Shown here in pieces: positions 8,737 through 17,577 of a stretch of DNA of 64,000 nucleotides. The DNA lies in the NCBI RefSeq assembly GCF_022317005.1, contig NZ_CP081006.1:1364001-1428000 (forward strand). The letters run 5' to 3'. Source of the stretch: Mycobacterium sp. IDR2000157661 (GTDB taxonomy: Bacteria > Actinomycetota > Actinomycetes > Mycobacteriales > Mycobacteriaceae). The number at the start of each line of letters is the position of its first letter. Position 1 is the stretch's first letter. The notes under the pieces are model-generated. The model was not told where the DNA came from, did not search any database, and saw only the letters and a program-made list of their open reading frames with translations. The position numbers and the translations under genes are program-made.

Positions 8737-9849
8737 ATGGACTTCACCTTCACCGAAGAGCAGGAGACGGTAACCAAAGTCGCCCGCCAGCTCTTCGAGC
8801 ACCGCGCGACGCCGGAGCAGCTGACCGACCTGGAGTCGGGCGATGTGCGCCACGACGCCGCCCTGTGGGCCGAGTTGGCCTCAGCGGATCTCCTCGGCAT
8901 TGCGCTGCCGGAGTCGGTCGGCGGCACCGGCGGGGGTTTCCTCGAGCTGGGCGTTCTGCTCAGCGAGGTCGGTCACAGCGTCGCTCCGGTTCCGGTCTAT
9001 GCGACGCTGCTCTTGGGCGCCGATACCCTTGCCCGGCATGGTGATTCCGAGCTGCAGCAGCGTTTCCTGCCCGGAGTCGTCGACGGCGGCACGATCCTGA
9101 CCGCGGCGCTGGCCGAACCGGGTAGCTCCGACCCGGCCGTGCCGCGTACCACCGCACGTGCCGACGGCGATGTCTGGCGGCTCACCGGTCACAAAGAACT
9201 GGTGCCCGCCGCGCAGCTCGCCGCCGCCGTCGTCATCTCGGCGACGACGAGCGACGGCCCGGCGCTGTTCATCGTCGAAACACCCGGCGACGGAGTGAGT
9301 GTCACGCCGGTGCGGACAACCAACGGCGAGCCCTTCGCCGACATCGAGTTGACGGATGCCGTCGGGCGGCGGCTGAGCGAGCACAACGGCGCGGCTGCCG
9401 TCCAGGCGCTCTACACCCGTGCGCTGGTCGGGCTGTGCGCAATGCAGGTCGGCGTCGTCGACCGGGCACTCAAGCTGGCCGCCTCCTACACCAGCGAGCG
9501 TGAGCAGTTCGGGCGACCGATCGGCTCCTTCCAGGCCGTTCAGCAGCGGCTGGCGGACGCCTTCATCGACACCGAGGCGATCCGCTGGACGACCTGGCAC
9601 GCGGCGTGGTTGATCGGCGAGGGCAGGCCCGCCGGGCGCGAAGCCGCCATCGCGAAGTTCTGGGCCGCCGAAGCGGGAGCGCGGGTCACCGCATCCGCGC
9701 AACAGGTACACGGCGGGATGGGCATCGATGTGACCTACCCCCTGTCTCGGTACTTCTTGTGGGCCAAGCAGATCGAGCTCACTTTGGGGTCGGCGTCACA
9801 ACAGTTGGCGCGGCTCGGTCACACCTATGCGGAAGGAAGCAACCCATGA
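8737..9849 (+). CDS. Acyl-CoA dehydrogenase, ChsE1/FadE28-like
   Basis: 370 residues, acyl-CoA dehydrogenase fold but divergent in the middle domain: the usual EPGAGSD segment reads EPGSSDPAV. The C-terminal domain has YTSEREQFGRPIGSFQAVQQRLAD and a QQVHGGMGIDVTYPLSRYFLWAKQIE segment close in type to FadE28 (ChsE1). It is therefore the likely second subunit of a heteromeric dehydrogenase with the product of 6538-7719. The stop overlaps the next start as ATGA. Unlike M. tuberculosis, where fadE28 and fadE29 are adjacent, the MaoC-like and DUF35 genes separate the two here. Confidence 0.86.
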   Translation: MDFTFTEEQETVTKVARQLFEHRATPEQLTDLESGDVRHDAALWAELASADLLGIALPESVGGTGGGFLELGVLLSEVGHSVAPVPVYATLLLGADTLARHGDSELQQRFLPGVVDGGTILTAALAEPGSSDPAVPRTTARADGDVWRLTGHKELVPAAQLAAAVVISATTSDGPALFIVETPGDGVSVTPVRTTNGEPFADIELTDAVGRRLSEHNGAAAVQALYTRALVGLCAMQVGVVDRALKLAASYTSEREQFGRPIGSFQAVQQRLADAFIDTEAIRWTTWHAAWLIGEGRPAGREAAIAKFWAAEAGARVTASAQQVHGGMGIDVTYPLSRYFLWAKQIELTLGSASQQLARLGHTYAEGSNP

Positions 9850-10325
9850 CCTCTGAGACTGAAGTCGCTCCTCACGTCCGCGGCGTGAAGCGCCCCGCGA
9901 CGTTGCCGTGGAACACGATCAACGTGGGCGATGAGGTGACTCCGATGGACGTGCCCGTCACCGCCACACTCATCGTCGCCGGCGCCATCGCTTCGCGCGA
10001 CTACATGCCCGTGCACCATGATCGAGATTTCGCGAACTCACAGGGCTCCAAGGACATCTTCCTCAACATCCTGACCACCAACGGGCTGTGCGTGAAGTTC
10101 CTACACGACTGGGCCGGGCCGGAGGCGATGATCAAGAAGCTGTCCATCCGGCTCGGGGTGCCCGCCTATCCCAACGATCCGCTGCGCTTCGAGGGCAGCG
10201 TCACCGGTAAGTCCGCCGCCGACGGCGAAGGCTTGATCGAGGTCGCCTTCACGGGCACCAACAGCCTCGGCGATCACGTCAAGGGCACCGCGGTGCTGAG
10301 CCTGCTCGAGGGCGTCGAGGGATGA
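9846..10325 (+). CDS. MaoC-family enoyl-CoA hydratase, ChsH1-like
   Basis: 159 residues, single hotdog domain. SRDYMPVHHDRDFA provides the hydratase Asp52 and His57, so this is the catalytic subunit that would pair with the non-catalytic MaoC-like protein at 7733. It would hydrate the enoyl-CoA made by the FadE pair, giving the beta-hydroxy thioester that the Ltp2-like enzyme cleaves. The ATG overlaps the upstream stop, and its own TGA overlaps the Ltp2-like start (ATGA). The open frame upstream of 9846 runs inside the FadE gene and is not used. Confidence 0.88.
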   Translation: MTSETEVAPHVRGVKRPATLPWNTINVGDEVTPMDVPVTATLIVAGAIASRDYMPVHHDRDFANSQGSKDIFLNILTTNGLCVKFLHDWAGPEAMIKKLSIRLGVPAYPNDPLRFEGSVTGKSAADGEGLIEVAFTGTNSLGDHVKGTAVLSLLEGVEG

Positions 10326-11488
10326 CGGGGATCGGGGGCAAGGCCGCGCTCGTCGGGATCGGTCAGACCGAGTTCTCGAAGGAGTCCGGCCGCACCGAGA
10401 TGCAACTGGCCTGCGAGGCCGTCAAGGCGGCGATCGAGGATGCGGGCCTGCGCCCGAAGGACATCGACGGCATGGTGACCTTCACCGTCGACGAGAACGA
10501 GGAGATCGAGGTCGCGCGTAACGTCGGCATCGAGAGCCTCACCTTCTTCACCCGGGTTCCGCACGGCGGCGGGGCCGCCGCGGGCACCGTGATGCAGGCC
10601 GCGATGGCGGTCGCGACGGGGGCCGCCGAGGCGGTGGTGTGCTACCGAGCGTTCAACGAGCGCTCCGGCTTCCGGTTCGGCGGCGCCGGACGTCAGCCCG
10701 GCGTCACTCCGCTGTGGATGGCACCGTACGCGCCGTTCGGCTTCATGACGCCGGCTGCCTGGGTGGCGCTGCACGCCCAGCGCTACATGACCACGTACGG
10801 CGTCACCAACGCCGACTTCGGCAAGATCTCGGTCATCGACCGCAAACACGCGGCCAACAATCCCGACGCCTGGTTCTACGAGAAGCCGATCACCATCGAG
10901 CAGCACCAGCAGTCACGATGGATCATCGAGCCCGTGCTGCGCCTGCTCGACTGCTGCCAGGAGAGCGACGGCGGGGTGGCCATGGTGGTCACCAGCGTCG
11001 AGCGCGCCAGGGACCTGGCCAAGCCCCCGGCCGTCATCACCGCGGCTGCACAGGGAGCCGCCTACGACGGGGAGGTGATGACCAGTTACTACCGGGAGGA
11101 CATCACCGGTCTGCCCGAGATGGGTGTGGTCGGCACCAAGCTGTGGCGCGACTCCGGACTGAAGCCCGACGACATCTCGACCGCCTTCCTCTACGACCAC
11201 TTCACCCCGTTGGTCTTCACCCAGCTCGAGGAGCTCGGCTTCTGCGGACGCGGGGAGGCCAAGGATTTCGTCTCGGTCGACGAGCTCTCACTGGGAGGCC
11301 GGATGCCCATCAACACCAACGGCGGACTGCTCGGCGAGGCCTACATCCACGGCATGAACGGCATCACCGAAGGCGTCCGTCAAGTCCGTGGCACCTCGTT
11401 CAACCAGGTCGATGACGTCGAGCACGTCCTCGTCACCTCGGGTACCGGCGTTCCGACCAGCGGCCTCATCCTGGCCCCGGACCACTGA
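10322..11488 (+). CDS. SCP-x/Ltp2-type thiolase-fold protein, probable retro-aldolase
   Basis: 388 residues, thiolase fold of the lipid-transfer (SCP-x) class. Visible segments are the N-terminal GIGQTEFSKESG, FLYDHFTPLVFTQLEELGFC and the C-terminal NTNGGLLGEAYIHGMNG. In steroid catabolism Ltp2 uses this fold without classical thiolase chemistry to cleave 17-hydroxy-pregnane carboxyl-CoA and release propionyl-CoA, needing a DUF35 partner, which is present at 8288. By analogy this enzyme releases a short acyl-CoA by retro-aldol cleavage. It is the last enzyme gene of the operon, 17 bases before a TetR gene. Confidence 0.86.
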   Translation: MTGIGGKAALVGIGQTEFSKESGRTEMQLACEAVKAAIEDAGLRPKDIDGMVTFTVDENEEIEVARNVGIESLTFFTRVPHGGGAAAGTVMQAAMAVATGAAEAVVCYRAFNERSGFRFGGAGRQPGVTPLWMAPYAPFGFMTPAAWVALHAQRYMTTYGVTNADFGKISVIDRKHAANNPDAWFYEKPITIEQHQQSRWIIEPVLRLLDCCQESDGGVAMVVTSVERARDLAKPPAVITAAAQGAAYDGEVMTSYYREDITGLPEMGVVGTKLWRDSGLKPDDISTAFLYDHFTPLVFTQLEELGFCGRGEAKDFVSVDELSLGGRMPINTNGGLLGEAYIHGMNGITEGVRQVRGTSFNQVDDVEHVLVTSGTGVPTSGLILAPDH

Positions 11489-11505
11489 GGCGTTAATGTC
11501 GTGCG

Positions 11506-12120
11506 GTGGGATTTGACGTGACTCAGGCGGTAGCGGTCGACACCCGGGATGCCATCATCTCGGCGGCATTCGCCTGCTTCCGCACCCGCGGATTGGCCAA
11601 GACCACCATCGTCGATATCGCCCGCGCCGCGGAGGTGTCGCGCAGCACCTTCTACGAGTACTTCCGCGACAAGGAGACCGTCGTCGAGGCCTGCGCGGAG
11701 GCGGCGTCCCAACGCTTCTACCGCAATATGGCCAAGGCGATCGATCGCCACGGTGGCAGCACGCTCGAGGGCAGGTTGGTGCGCGCTGCCGTGTTCGTAT
11801 GTCAAGCGCGCCAGGTCGTCGAACCCGAGGCTTACTTCGACGATGCGGAAGTCAACCTCATGATGACGAAGAACGCGGCCACTCTCCTCAAGGAGTGCGC
11901 CGACTTCTTCGCTCCCTATGTGACAGCGGCCAGGTTGACCGGCGAAGTCCGCGCCGACCTGGAGGTCGCCACTGCGACCGAATGGTTCGCCCGGATGTTG
12001 TTCTCGCTGTTCACCACACCATCGCCCACCATAGACATGCGCGACGACGACGCGGTGGCGGACTTCGTCCGGGCCTACGTGGTGAACGGTTTCCTCGACG
12101 GCCTCCCCCGGCGCCGCTAG
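11506..12120 (+). CDS. TetR-family transcriptional regulator of the igr-like operon
   Basis: 204 residues. An N-terminal helix-turn-helix is seen at about residues 25-55 (TTIVDIARAAEVSRSTFYEYF), followed by an all-helical ligand domain. It starts at GTG, 17 bases after the aldolase gene, and so is probably the last gene of the catabolic operon, controlling it in response to a pathway CoA ester. The dyad at 5271-5295 is a candidate target. It could also bind the repeated motif seen from 12.1 kb onward; nothing in the sequence decides this. Confidence 0.85.
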   Translation: MGFDVTQAVAVDTRDAIISAAFACFRTRGLAKTTIVDIARAAEVSRSTFYEYFRDKETVVEACAEAASQRFYRNMAKAIDRHGGSTLEGRLVRAAVFVCQARQVVEPEAYFDDAEVNLMMTKNAATLLKECADFFAPYVTAARLTGEVRADLEVATATEWFARMLFSLFTTPSPTIDMRDDDAVADFVRAYVVNGFLDGLPRRR

Positions 12121-12163
12121 CACTCGCAGATGTCAAGCCCGAGGAGCGTCCCCATATGCCGAC

Positions 12164-12179
12164 GGAAACAAGTATTCTC
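12164..12179 (+). promoter_or_regulatory. GRRAAY-N4-ATTCTC operator, copy 1
   Basis: GGAAACAAGTATTCTC, between the TetR gene and the small gene at 12227. It has the same two half-sites as copy 34575-34590 read on the other strand and differs by one half-site base from copy 17578-17593. The shared element is listed fully under findings. Confidence 0.5.
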
Positions 12180-12226
12180 AATATCGGAATCGGCTACTTT
12201 CAACGTTGCTGCCGGAAGGGGCTGAA

Positions 12227-12763
12227 GTGAAGGTCACTGCCGTATCGGCAATCGAGGATTCCCGGCAGCCGCGAACCCGCGGCCACGCGACCCCCTACAA
12301 GCTCGTCGTGCTCGCGCCCGACACGACGGACGCGGTGGCGGCCGCCGGCGGGCTGATCGTCGACTCCACCCGAGCGGGCTGGCAGGTCGAGATCTTCCTC
12401 GAAACCGGCTCAGCGGAAAGAGCTCTCCGCATCCTCGGTGTCGGCAGCCACACCTTGCCCGGTACCTTCGATTTCGGGCTGCACTGGCCCGATGCCGTCG
12501 TGTTCGCCGCATCGACATACGACGCGCACCGGGGGGTGCGCCGCTTCATCTCCGACGCTGCGCGGCGGCATCGCGCGAACGTCGCTTGCTGGGGTGGCGC
12601 GTGCCCGAGCTCACCCGTATCCGCAGCGGCGGTCGAGCACCGCCTCAGCTCTGCCGCACAGGCATTCAAGTACTACGCGATGAAGGCCCTCGATGTGACG
12701 GCGCCGGCCTCGTCCGTCGAGGCGTTCCACGGCGCCGGCGTTCCGCCGACCGTGTGTCTCTGA
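12227..12763 (+). CDS. Conserved hypothetical protein of unknown function
   Basis: 178 residues from a GTG at 12227, which has an AAGGGG ribosome site; a TTG at 12206 is in frame but lacks one. The product looks soluble and alpha/beta: a strand YKLVVLAPD, then GGLIVDSTRAGWQVEIFLE and a later DAVVFAAS, reminiscent of small Rossmann-like proteins in other mycobacteria. No catalytic motif is recognisable. It converges on the P450 gene, and an operator-like site lies 48 bases upstream, so it probably belongs to the same regulon as the surrounding catabolic genes. I do not assign a function. Confidence 0.6.
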   Translation: MKVTAVSAIEDSRQPRTRGHATPYKLVVLAPDTTDAVAAAGGLIVDSTRAGWQVEIFLETGSAERALRILGVGSHTLPGTFDFGLHWPDAVVFAASTYDAHRGVRRFISDAARRHRANVACWGGACPSSPVSAAAVEHRLSSAAQAFKYYAMKALDVTAPASSVEAFHGAGVPPTVCL

Positions 12764-12772
12764 CGGGTCGCC

Positions 12773-14026
12773 TCAGACCGTCCTGCGCACGGGAACATTG
12801 GACCAACCGCAGACGTTCGACATCGCCACGCGCTGCAAGCCGCCGCGGTCCACTTCGTACTCAGGCAGAAGGTCGAGGAGCGCGTTCAACGCGATGTGAC
12901 TCTCCATCCGGGCCAGCGCCGCGCCGAGACAGCTGTGGATGCCGTAGCCGAAAGCGAGGTTGAACCCCATCTTGCGCTCCCGCTCGATGTCCAACGTGTC
13001 AGGATCGTCGAACATCCGCTCGTCGCGGGTGGCCGATCCGGTGACCAGCAGCACGGCGCTGTCCGCGGGAATCGTGACGCCATAGTAGGTGACGTCGCGC
13101 GTCGCGGTGCGGACCTGATACTGCGAGGGCGCTTCGTAGCGCAGCAACTCCTCGACCGCGGCCGGAATCTTTGTGCGGTCTGCACGAAGCCTGCGCCACT
13201 GGTCGGGGAAGTCCGCGAACGCGACCATCGCGTTGCCCACCAACTTCGTGACCGTTTCGGCGCCCGCACCCCCGAGCATCGTCGCGAAGCCGGTGATGTC
13301 GACATCGGTGAGCTTCTCCACGACTCCTTCGCGCTCGATCTCGGTTTCGATCAGCCGGCTGATCATGTCGTCCTCAGGCTTGGCCCGCCGCTGCCGCACC
13401 AGGTCGTAGTAGTACAGGCCGGTGCTCACCGAGGCTTGGTAACCGTCTTTGGTGATGGCGATCTCACCGGGGTGCCGTTCGAGAAGGAGATCCAGCCAGC
13501 GCCGGATCTGGTCGCGATCCTGCTTCGGCACACCGAGCATCGTGGTGATGACCTCGTTGGGGAACAGCGCGGAGAAGTCCTCGACCACATCGAAGTTCGC
13601 CGGGTTCAGCGCGTCGATGCGCTCATAGACCTTCTCGCGCACCATGTCTTCCAGTGCGGCGATGGCCCGCGGGGTGAACACCTTGCTGACGAGCTTTCGC
13701 ATCTTCTCGTGCTCGGGCGGATCCATCGAGATGATGACCTTGGGCACCGGAATCGCGTCGTCATGGGCTTTGACCATGTCGAGGGTGGCGCCCTTCGCCG
13801 ACGAGAACGTCTCGTGATCCTTTGTCGCCGGCGCCACGTCGTGGTAACGCGTGAGTGCCCAGAAATCCCACTTCTCGCTGTAGTAGACGGGCGCCTCGTT
13901 GCGCAGGCGGCGGTAGGTGTCGTATGCCCCGTCGAAGAAGTCCTGCGAGAACGGGTCGAACTCGACCGACCTCTCGCCGGACCCCTCGACGGACCCATTG
14001 TCGACCTCGCGCGTGGTCGAGCTCAC
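12773..14026 (-). CDS. Cytochrome P450
   Basis: 417 residues from a GTG that overlaps the CoA-transferase stop (GTGA). A much longer open frame upstream is only a shadow of that gene. P450 motifs: I-helix GGAGAETVTK (Val follows the ET pair instead of the usual Thr), ExxR in EELLRYEAPS, and heme loop FGYGIHSCLGAALAR with ligand Cys366. SMDPPEHEKMRKLVSKVFTPR is the typical C-helix segment. It is co-transcribed after a CoA-transferase, suggesting oxidation of a CoA-activated or acidic substrate. Substrate unknown. Confidence 0.9.
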   Translation of the reverse strand: MSSTTREVDNGSVEGSGERSVEFDPFSQDFFDGAYDTYRRLRNEAPVYYSEKWDFWALTRYHDVAPATKDHETFSSAKGATLDMVKAHDDAIPVPKVIISMDPPEHEKMRKLVSKVFTPRAIAALEDMVREKVYERIDALNPANFDVVEDFSALFPNEVITTMLGVPKQDRDQIRRWLDLLLERHPGEIAITKDGYQASVSTGLYYYDLVRQRRAKPEDDMISRLIETEIEREGVVEKLTDVDITGFATMLGGAGAETVTKLVGNAMVAFADFPDQWRRLRADRTKIPAAVEELLRYEAPSQYQVRTATRDVTYYGVTIPADSAVLLVTGSATRDERMFDDPDTLDIERERKMGFNLAFGYGIHSCLGAALARMESHIALNALLDLLPEYEVDRGGLQRVAMSNVCGWSNVPVRRTV

Positions 14027-15228
14027 AGGATCGCGCCCGAACTCTTGAGTTCTTCGATTCTGTCCCAGTCGATTCCGGCAGCCATCAGAACTTCCTCGGT
14101 GTGCTGCCCGTGCTCTGGAGCGCCGACCGGGGTCACCGGCTGTTCGTCGAATTGGACGGGATTGGCCGGCAGGGAGAACGGCACGCCGTTGACGGTCTCG
14201 GTGTGCGCGATGTATCCGTTGGCGGTGACGGCGGGATCCTCGCAGAGCTCGGCGGGTGTCTGCACGATTCCCCAGGCGCCCGACAGCGCTGCCAGCGTCG
14301 TGCGCCACTCGGCCACCGTGCGCTTGGCGAATGCCTCGTCGAGTAACGCGATCAGGGCCACCCGGTTCTCGAATCGCGAGGCCGGGTCGGCGAATCGCGG
14401 ATCGTCGATGAGTTCGGGGAGCCCGATCACGCGCATCGCCTCGGGATAGAACTTGTCGAGTTGCAGCATCATCAGCTGGACGTAGCGGCCGTCCTTCGTG
14501 CGGTACGTGCCCACCAGCGGATTGGGCGCGTCGGCATGGCCGAATTTGGGAATGGAGGTGCCCCCGTGGATCTGGCTGACGGCGACGTCGGGGCTCAGGT
14601 TCCACGCGGCGAGCCCCAGCAGGGAGACATCGACGACCGACCCCTGGCCGGTGGTCGCCTTCTTGTACAGCGCCGCGGCGATGCCACCCGCGATCGTCAT
14701 ACCGCCAAGCAGGTCGCCGAAGGCCGGACGAGAGCGGACCAGTTCGTCGCCGTCCTCGGTCAGCATCGTGGCGATCCCGCCGCGGGCCCAATAGGAAACC
14801 CCGTCGTAGCCGGGTTTGTCCGCATCCGGGCCCTTCGGCCCGTGGCCGGATCCCCGCACATAGACGATGCTCGGGTTCACGGCGCGGATGTCATCGACGT
14901 CGATGTGGAACTTCTTGCGTCGTTCGGGCAGATAGCTGGTTAGGAAGACGTCGCTCTGCTTGGCGAGTTCGCGAACCACGTCTTGACCACCCGGCGTGCT
15001 CAAGTCGACGCCGATCGACTTCTTGCCGCGATTGGGAATCTCGATCATGTAGTTGACCGAGCCGCCGCCCTCGTCGACGATGCCCATCGTGACCAGCCCG
15101 CGCTGCGGATCACCACCATTGCGTGGCTCGACTTTGATCACCTCGGCGCCCCATTCCGCCAGGACCGCTCCTGCCGACGGTACGAACGTCCATGCGGCGA
15201 CCTCGAGGACGCGCACCCCATTGAGCAC
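14023..15228 (-). CDS. CaiB/BaiF (family III) CoA-transferase
   Basis: 401 residues, single CoA-transferase domain starting LNGVRVLEVAAWTFVPSAG. The catalytic Asp is probably Asp172 in AFGDLLGGM. It activates a carboxylic acid by CoA transfer. The only in-frame start after an upstream stop is GTG at 15228, yet a perfect AGGAGG lies about 30 bases further upstream at 15258-15263, an odd spacing; an unusual start codon nearer to it cannot be excluded. It heads a two-gene operon with the P450. Confidence 0.88.
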   Translation of the reverse strand: MLNGVRVLEVAAWTFVPSAGAVLAEWGAEVIKVEPRNGGDPQRGLVTMGIVDEGGGSVNYMIEIPNRGKKSIGVDLSTPGGQDVVRELAKQSDVFLTSYLPERRKKFHIDVDDIRAVNPSIVYVRGSGHGPKGPDADKPGYDGVSYWARGGIATMLTEDGDELVRSRPAFGDLLGGMTIAGGIAAALYKKATTGQGSVVDVSLLGLAAWNLSPDVAVSQIHGGTSIPKFGHADAPNPLVGTYRTKDGRYVQLMMLQLDKFYPEAMRVIGLPELIDDPRFADPASRFENRVALIALLDEAFAKRTVAEWRTTLAALSGAWGIVQTPAELCEDPAVTANGYIAHTETVNGVPFSLPANPVQFDEQPVTPVGAPEHGQHTEEVLMAAGIDWDRIEELKSSGAIL

Positions 15229-15290
15229 GTTGTGGCTGGTGTCGATGGTGATGTCATCCTCCTAGTGCGTTAACGGGGATTTTCATTATT

Positions 15291-15296
15291 GAGAAT
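15291..15296. promoter_or_regulatory. GAGAAT half-site upstream of the CoA-transferase/P450 operon
   Basis: A perfect GAGAAT half-site (ATTCTC on the minus strand) about 60 bases upstream of the CoA-transferase start. The second half is degenerate, so this is a weak member of the repeated operator family. Confidence 0.25.
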
Positions 15297-15324
15297 GGCA
15301 CTATCGCCTGCGATTGTAGACACG

Positions 15325-15873
15325 CTACGGGCGCCGCGACAGCCGCCCGGGCAGTGCCGGGTCTCCCCTGTCCCAGAATGCCCGCCAGGTCGGCAGCCGG
15401 TGCGGCATCGCCGCCCGTAGCGGCACGTCGGCCGGCCAGCGGACGAATTCCGGTCCGGGGCGCTCGGTCACGTCAACGGAGTACCAGGGGTGTTCCCGTC
15501 GTTCCACGAACAACCATGAACCGGCGCGCCGCTCGTATACGTCGTCGTACCGCATCGTGATGACGTACCAGCCGTCGCCGTCCTCGTGCTCGGCGCGACA
15601 GTAGAGTGAGCCGGTCGCGTGGTCGGCGTCGACGAAGTCGATCACGTGCCCACAGATCAAGTGAATGCTGCGATAGAACCTGCGCAGCACCTCGTCGTAC
15701 CACCGTTTGAGCGCATCTCTACCGCTGCCCTGCCTGCCGGCATCGACGTCCTCGACGAACAACGCCACCAGCGCATCGAGGTCCCGCGCGTCCAGCGCCA
15801 TCGCGTAGCGACTGGGCAGTTGACCGATCTCGATGCTGGACCGCAGCCGATCCAATTGCTCTGACTCCGGCAT
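15325..15873 (-). CDS. SnoaL/NTF2-like protein
   Basis: 182 residues with the cone-shaped NTF2-like fold: helices around RYAMALDARDLDALVALFVEDV, then strands HATGSLYCRAEHEDGDGWYVITMRYDDVYERRAGSWLFVERR. Members include steroid isomerases, polyketide cyclases and dehydratase-like proteins, and many accompany sterol or aromatic degradation genes in mycobacteria. The start at 15873 faces the acyl-CoA ligase gene across a short promoter region containing a perfect operator copy. Possible roles are a lyase or isomerase step; catalytic residues cannot be assigned. Confidence 0.8.
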   Translation of the reverse strand: MPESEQLDRLRSSIEIGQLPSRYAMALDARDLDALVALFVEDVDAGRQGSGRDALKRWYDEVLRRFYRSIHLICGHVIDFVDADHATGSLYCRAEHEDGDGWYVITMRYDDVYERRAGSWLFVERREHPWYSVDVTERPGPEFVRWPADVPLRAAMPHRLPTWRAFWDRGDPALPGRLSRRP

Positions 15874-15886
15874 GGGTGAAGTGTAC

Positions 15887-15902
15887 GAGAATTGGTATTC
15901 TC
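15887..15902. promoter_or_regulatory. GAGAAT-N4-ATTCTC operator, copy 2 (perfect)
   Basis: GAGAATTGGTATTCTC, extended to 7-base arms by flanking C and G, in the 60-base gap between the divergent SnoaL and acyl-CoA ligase genes. It is the most symmetric copy in the window. Confidence 0.6.
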
Positions 15903-15933
15903 GATTCCTGCGAACGTGACTATCCTCAGATCC

Positions 15934-17526
15934 GTGCCCTTTCCCTCGATGACGCCCACGATTCCCGCCCTCGTCAGGTCGTCGGCGGCGCGCTTCGGGG
16001 ACACACCGTTCCTGATCACCGCGGAGCGGACGCTCACCTACTCCGATCTCGATCTGGAATCGTCGCGGCTGGCGAGCACGCTGCTGGCCGAAGGCGTCGG
16101 CAAAGGCGATCACGTCGGGATCCTGACGCCGAACAGCGTCGACTGGGCGGTGGCCTGGTTCGCCACGACGCGGATCGGTGCGGTCGCCGTGCCGTTGAAC
16201 ACCTTCTACAAAGCCACCGAGCTCGCCTGGACGATTCGGCACGCCGACCTGAGCGTGATCCTCACCGGGCCCGCATTCGTCGACCGTCTCGAGGAAGCGT
16301 TGCCCGGCTTGGCCGAGCAGCGCAACCCCGGGCGGATTGCGCTGCGCAGGACGCCGTATCTACGCACCGTCGCGGTAGGCGGTGCAAGCGACCGCCCCTG
16401 GGCGACACGCCTGAACGCAGACGCTGCGACGAGTGCCGACGCCGACTTCCTCGTCGATGTCGAGTCCTGCGTGACGCCGGCCGATGACGTGATGATCATC
16501 TACACCTCGGGCAGCACCGGCGACCCCAAGGGTCCCGTGCACACGCACGGCACGCTGGTCCGTCACACCTACAATCTGACGTTCGACTACGGCGTGACCA
16601 AGGACACGGTGATGTTCACCGCCATGCCGTTCTTCTGGGTAGGCGGCTTGATCACCGGAGTGCACGCGGTGATCCACCACGGCGCAACGCTTGTCACGCA
16701 GCCGAAGTTCGATGCGGCCGAAGCGCTCGAGCTGATCGAGCGTCACCACGCGACGATCGCGTTGGGTTGGCCGCAGCAGGGCAAGTCTTTGGCCGAGCAC
16801 CCGGACTTCGCACGGCGGGACCTCAGTTCCGTGCAACGGACCAGCATGCCGGCGATGGTGCCCGCCGACCGTCGGCCGAAGGGCCCCAATGCGCTGGGGA
16901 TGACCGAGCTCTGCGGCAATCACATCGGCGTCGACCCGTATCCCCCGCAGCCGCCGGACCGAGCACAGACCGGTGGCCGCTCGATCGAGGGCTTGTCACA
17001 CCTGCTGGTCGATCCCGAGACGGGTGAGCCGGTTCCCGACGGCACCGACGGCGAAATCTGGGTGCGCGGATACTCATTGATGCAGCGGTTGTACAAGCGT
17101 GAGCGCGAGGACGTCTTCACACCGGACGGTTACTACCGAACCGGGGACTGCGGGATACGGTACAGCGACGGCTGGATCACGTTCACCGGCCGACTGGGTG
17201 ACCTCATCAAGACGGGCGGCGGCACCAACGTCACGCCGGGCGAAGTCGAACTGGCGCTGACCGATTGCGATGGCGTCCTCGAAGCGTATGTCGTCGGCGC
17301 CGACGACGGGCGTAGCGGGACCATCGTCGCGGCCGCGGTGGTGCCGTGCGGTGACGCGGATCTGGATGCGGACGAGTTGCGGACCCAGGTACGCAGCCGC
17401 CTGTCGGCGTACAAGGTGCCCAAGTTCATCTGGATCACCCGGAAAGACGCACTGCCGTTCACGGCGACCGGCAAGGTCAAGAAATCAGACCTCGCCAAGC
17501 AGTTGAGCGGGCTGATGAGCCATTGA
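15934..17526 (+). CDS. Acyl-CoA ligase of the AMP-forming (FadD) family
   Basis: About 530 residues. The P-loop-like IIYTSGSTGDPKG lies at about 188-200, followed by the A5 motif NALGMTELCG, the A7 motif YYRTGD, the hinge FTGRLGDLIKTGG and the C-terminal catalytic Lys in TATGKVKKSDL. It adenylates a carboxylate and forms the CoA thioester in the cytosol. The frame is open from 15892; GTG at 15934 or ATG at 15949 are the likely starts, since the operator occupies 15887-15902. The substrate is probably an acid made by the surrounding P450 and dehydrogenases. Confidence 0.88.
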   Translation: MPFPSMTPTIPALVRSSAARFGDTPFLITAERTLTYSDLDLESSRLASTLLAEGVGKGDHVGILTPNSVDWAVAWFATTRIGAVAVPLNTFYKATELAWTIRHADLSVILTGPAFVDRLEEALPGLAEQRNPGRIALRRTPYLRTVAVGGASDRPWATRLNADAATSADADFLVDVESCVTPADDVMIIYTSGSTGDPKGPVHTHGTLVRHTYNLTFDYGVTKDTVMFTAMPFFWVGGLITGVHAVIHHGATLVTQPKFDAAEALELIERHHATIALGWPQQGKSLAEHPDFARRDLSSVQRTSMPAMVPADRRPKGPNALGMTELCGNHIGVDPYPPQPPDRAQTGGRSIEGLSHLLVDPETGEPVPDGTDGEIWVRGYSLMQRLYKREREDVFTPDGYYRTGDCGIRYSDGWITFTGRLGDLIKTGGGTNVTPGEVELALTDCDGVLEAYVVGADDGRSGTIVAAAVVPCGDADLDADELRTQVRSRLSAYKVPKFIWITRKDALPFTATGKVKKSDLAKQLSGLMSH

Positions 17527-17577
17527 GCGCTGAGCAGTACACGCTGTGCCCATTGTGAAATACCGTTGTCAAATCGC

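Noticed and set aside
12896-14449. 517-codon plus-strand open frame opposite the P450 and CoA-transferase genes
   Set aside because: No recognisable motif and antisense to two well-supported, overlapping genes.
14026-14791. N-terminal extension of the P450 at 12773 to 14791
   Set aside because: The extra 255 codons lie inside the CoA-transferase gene in another frame and look random; GTG 14026 with the GTGA overlap is the natural start.
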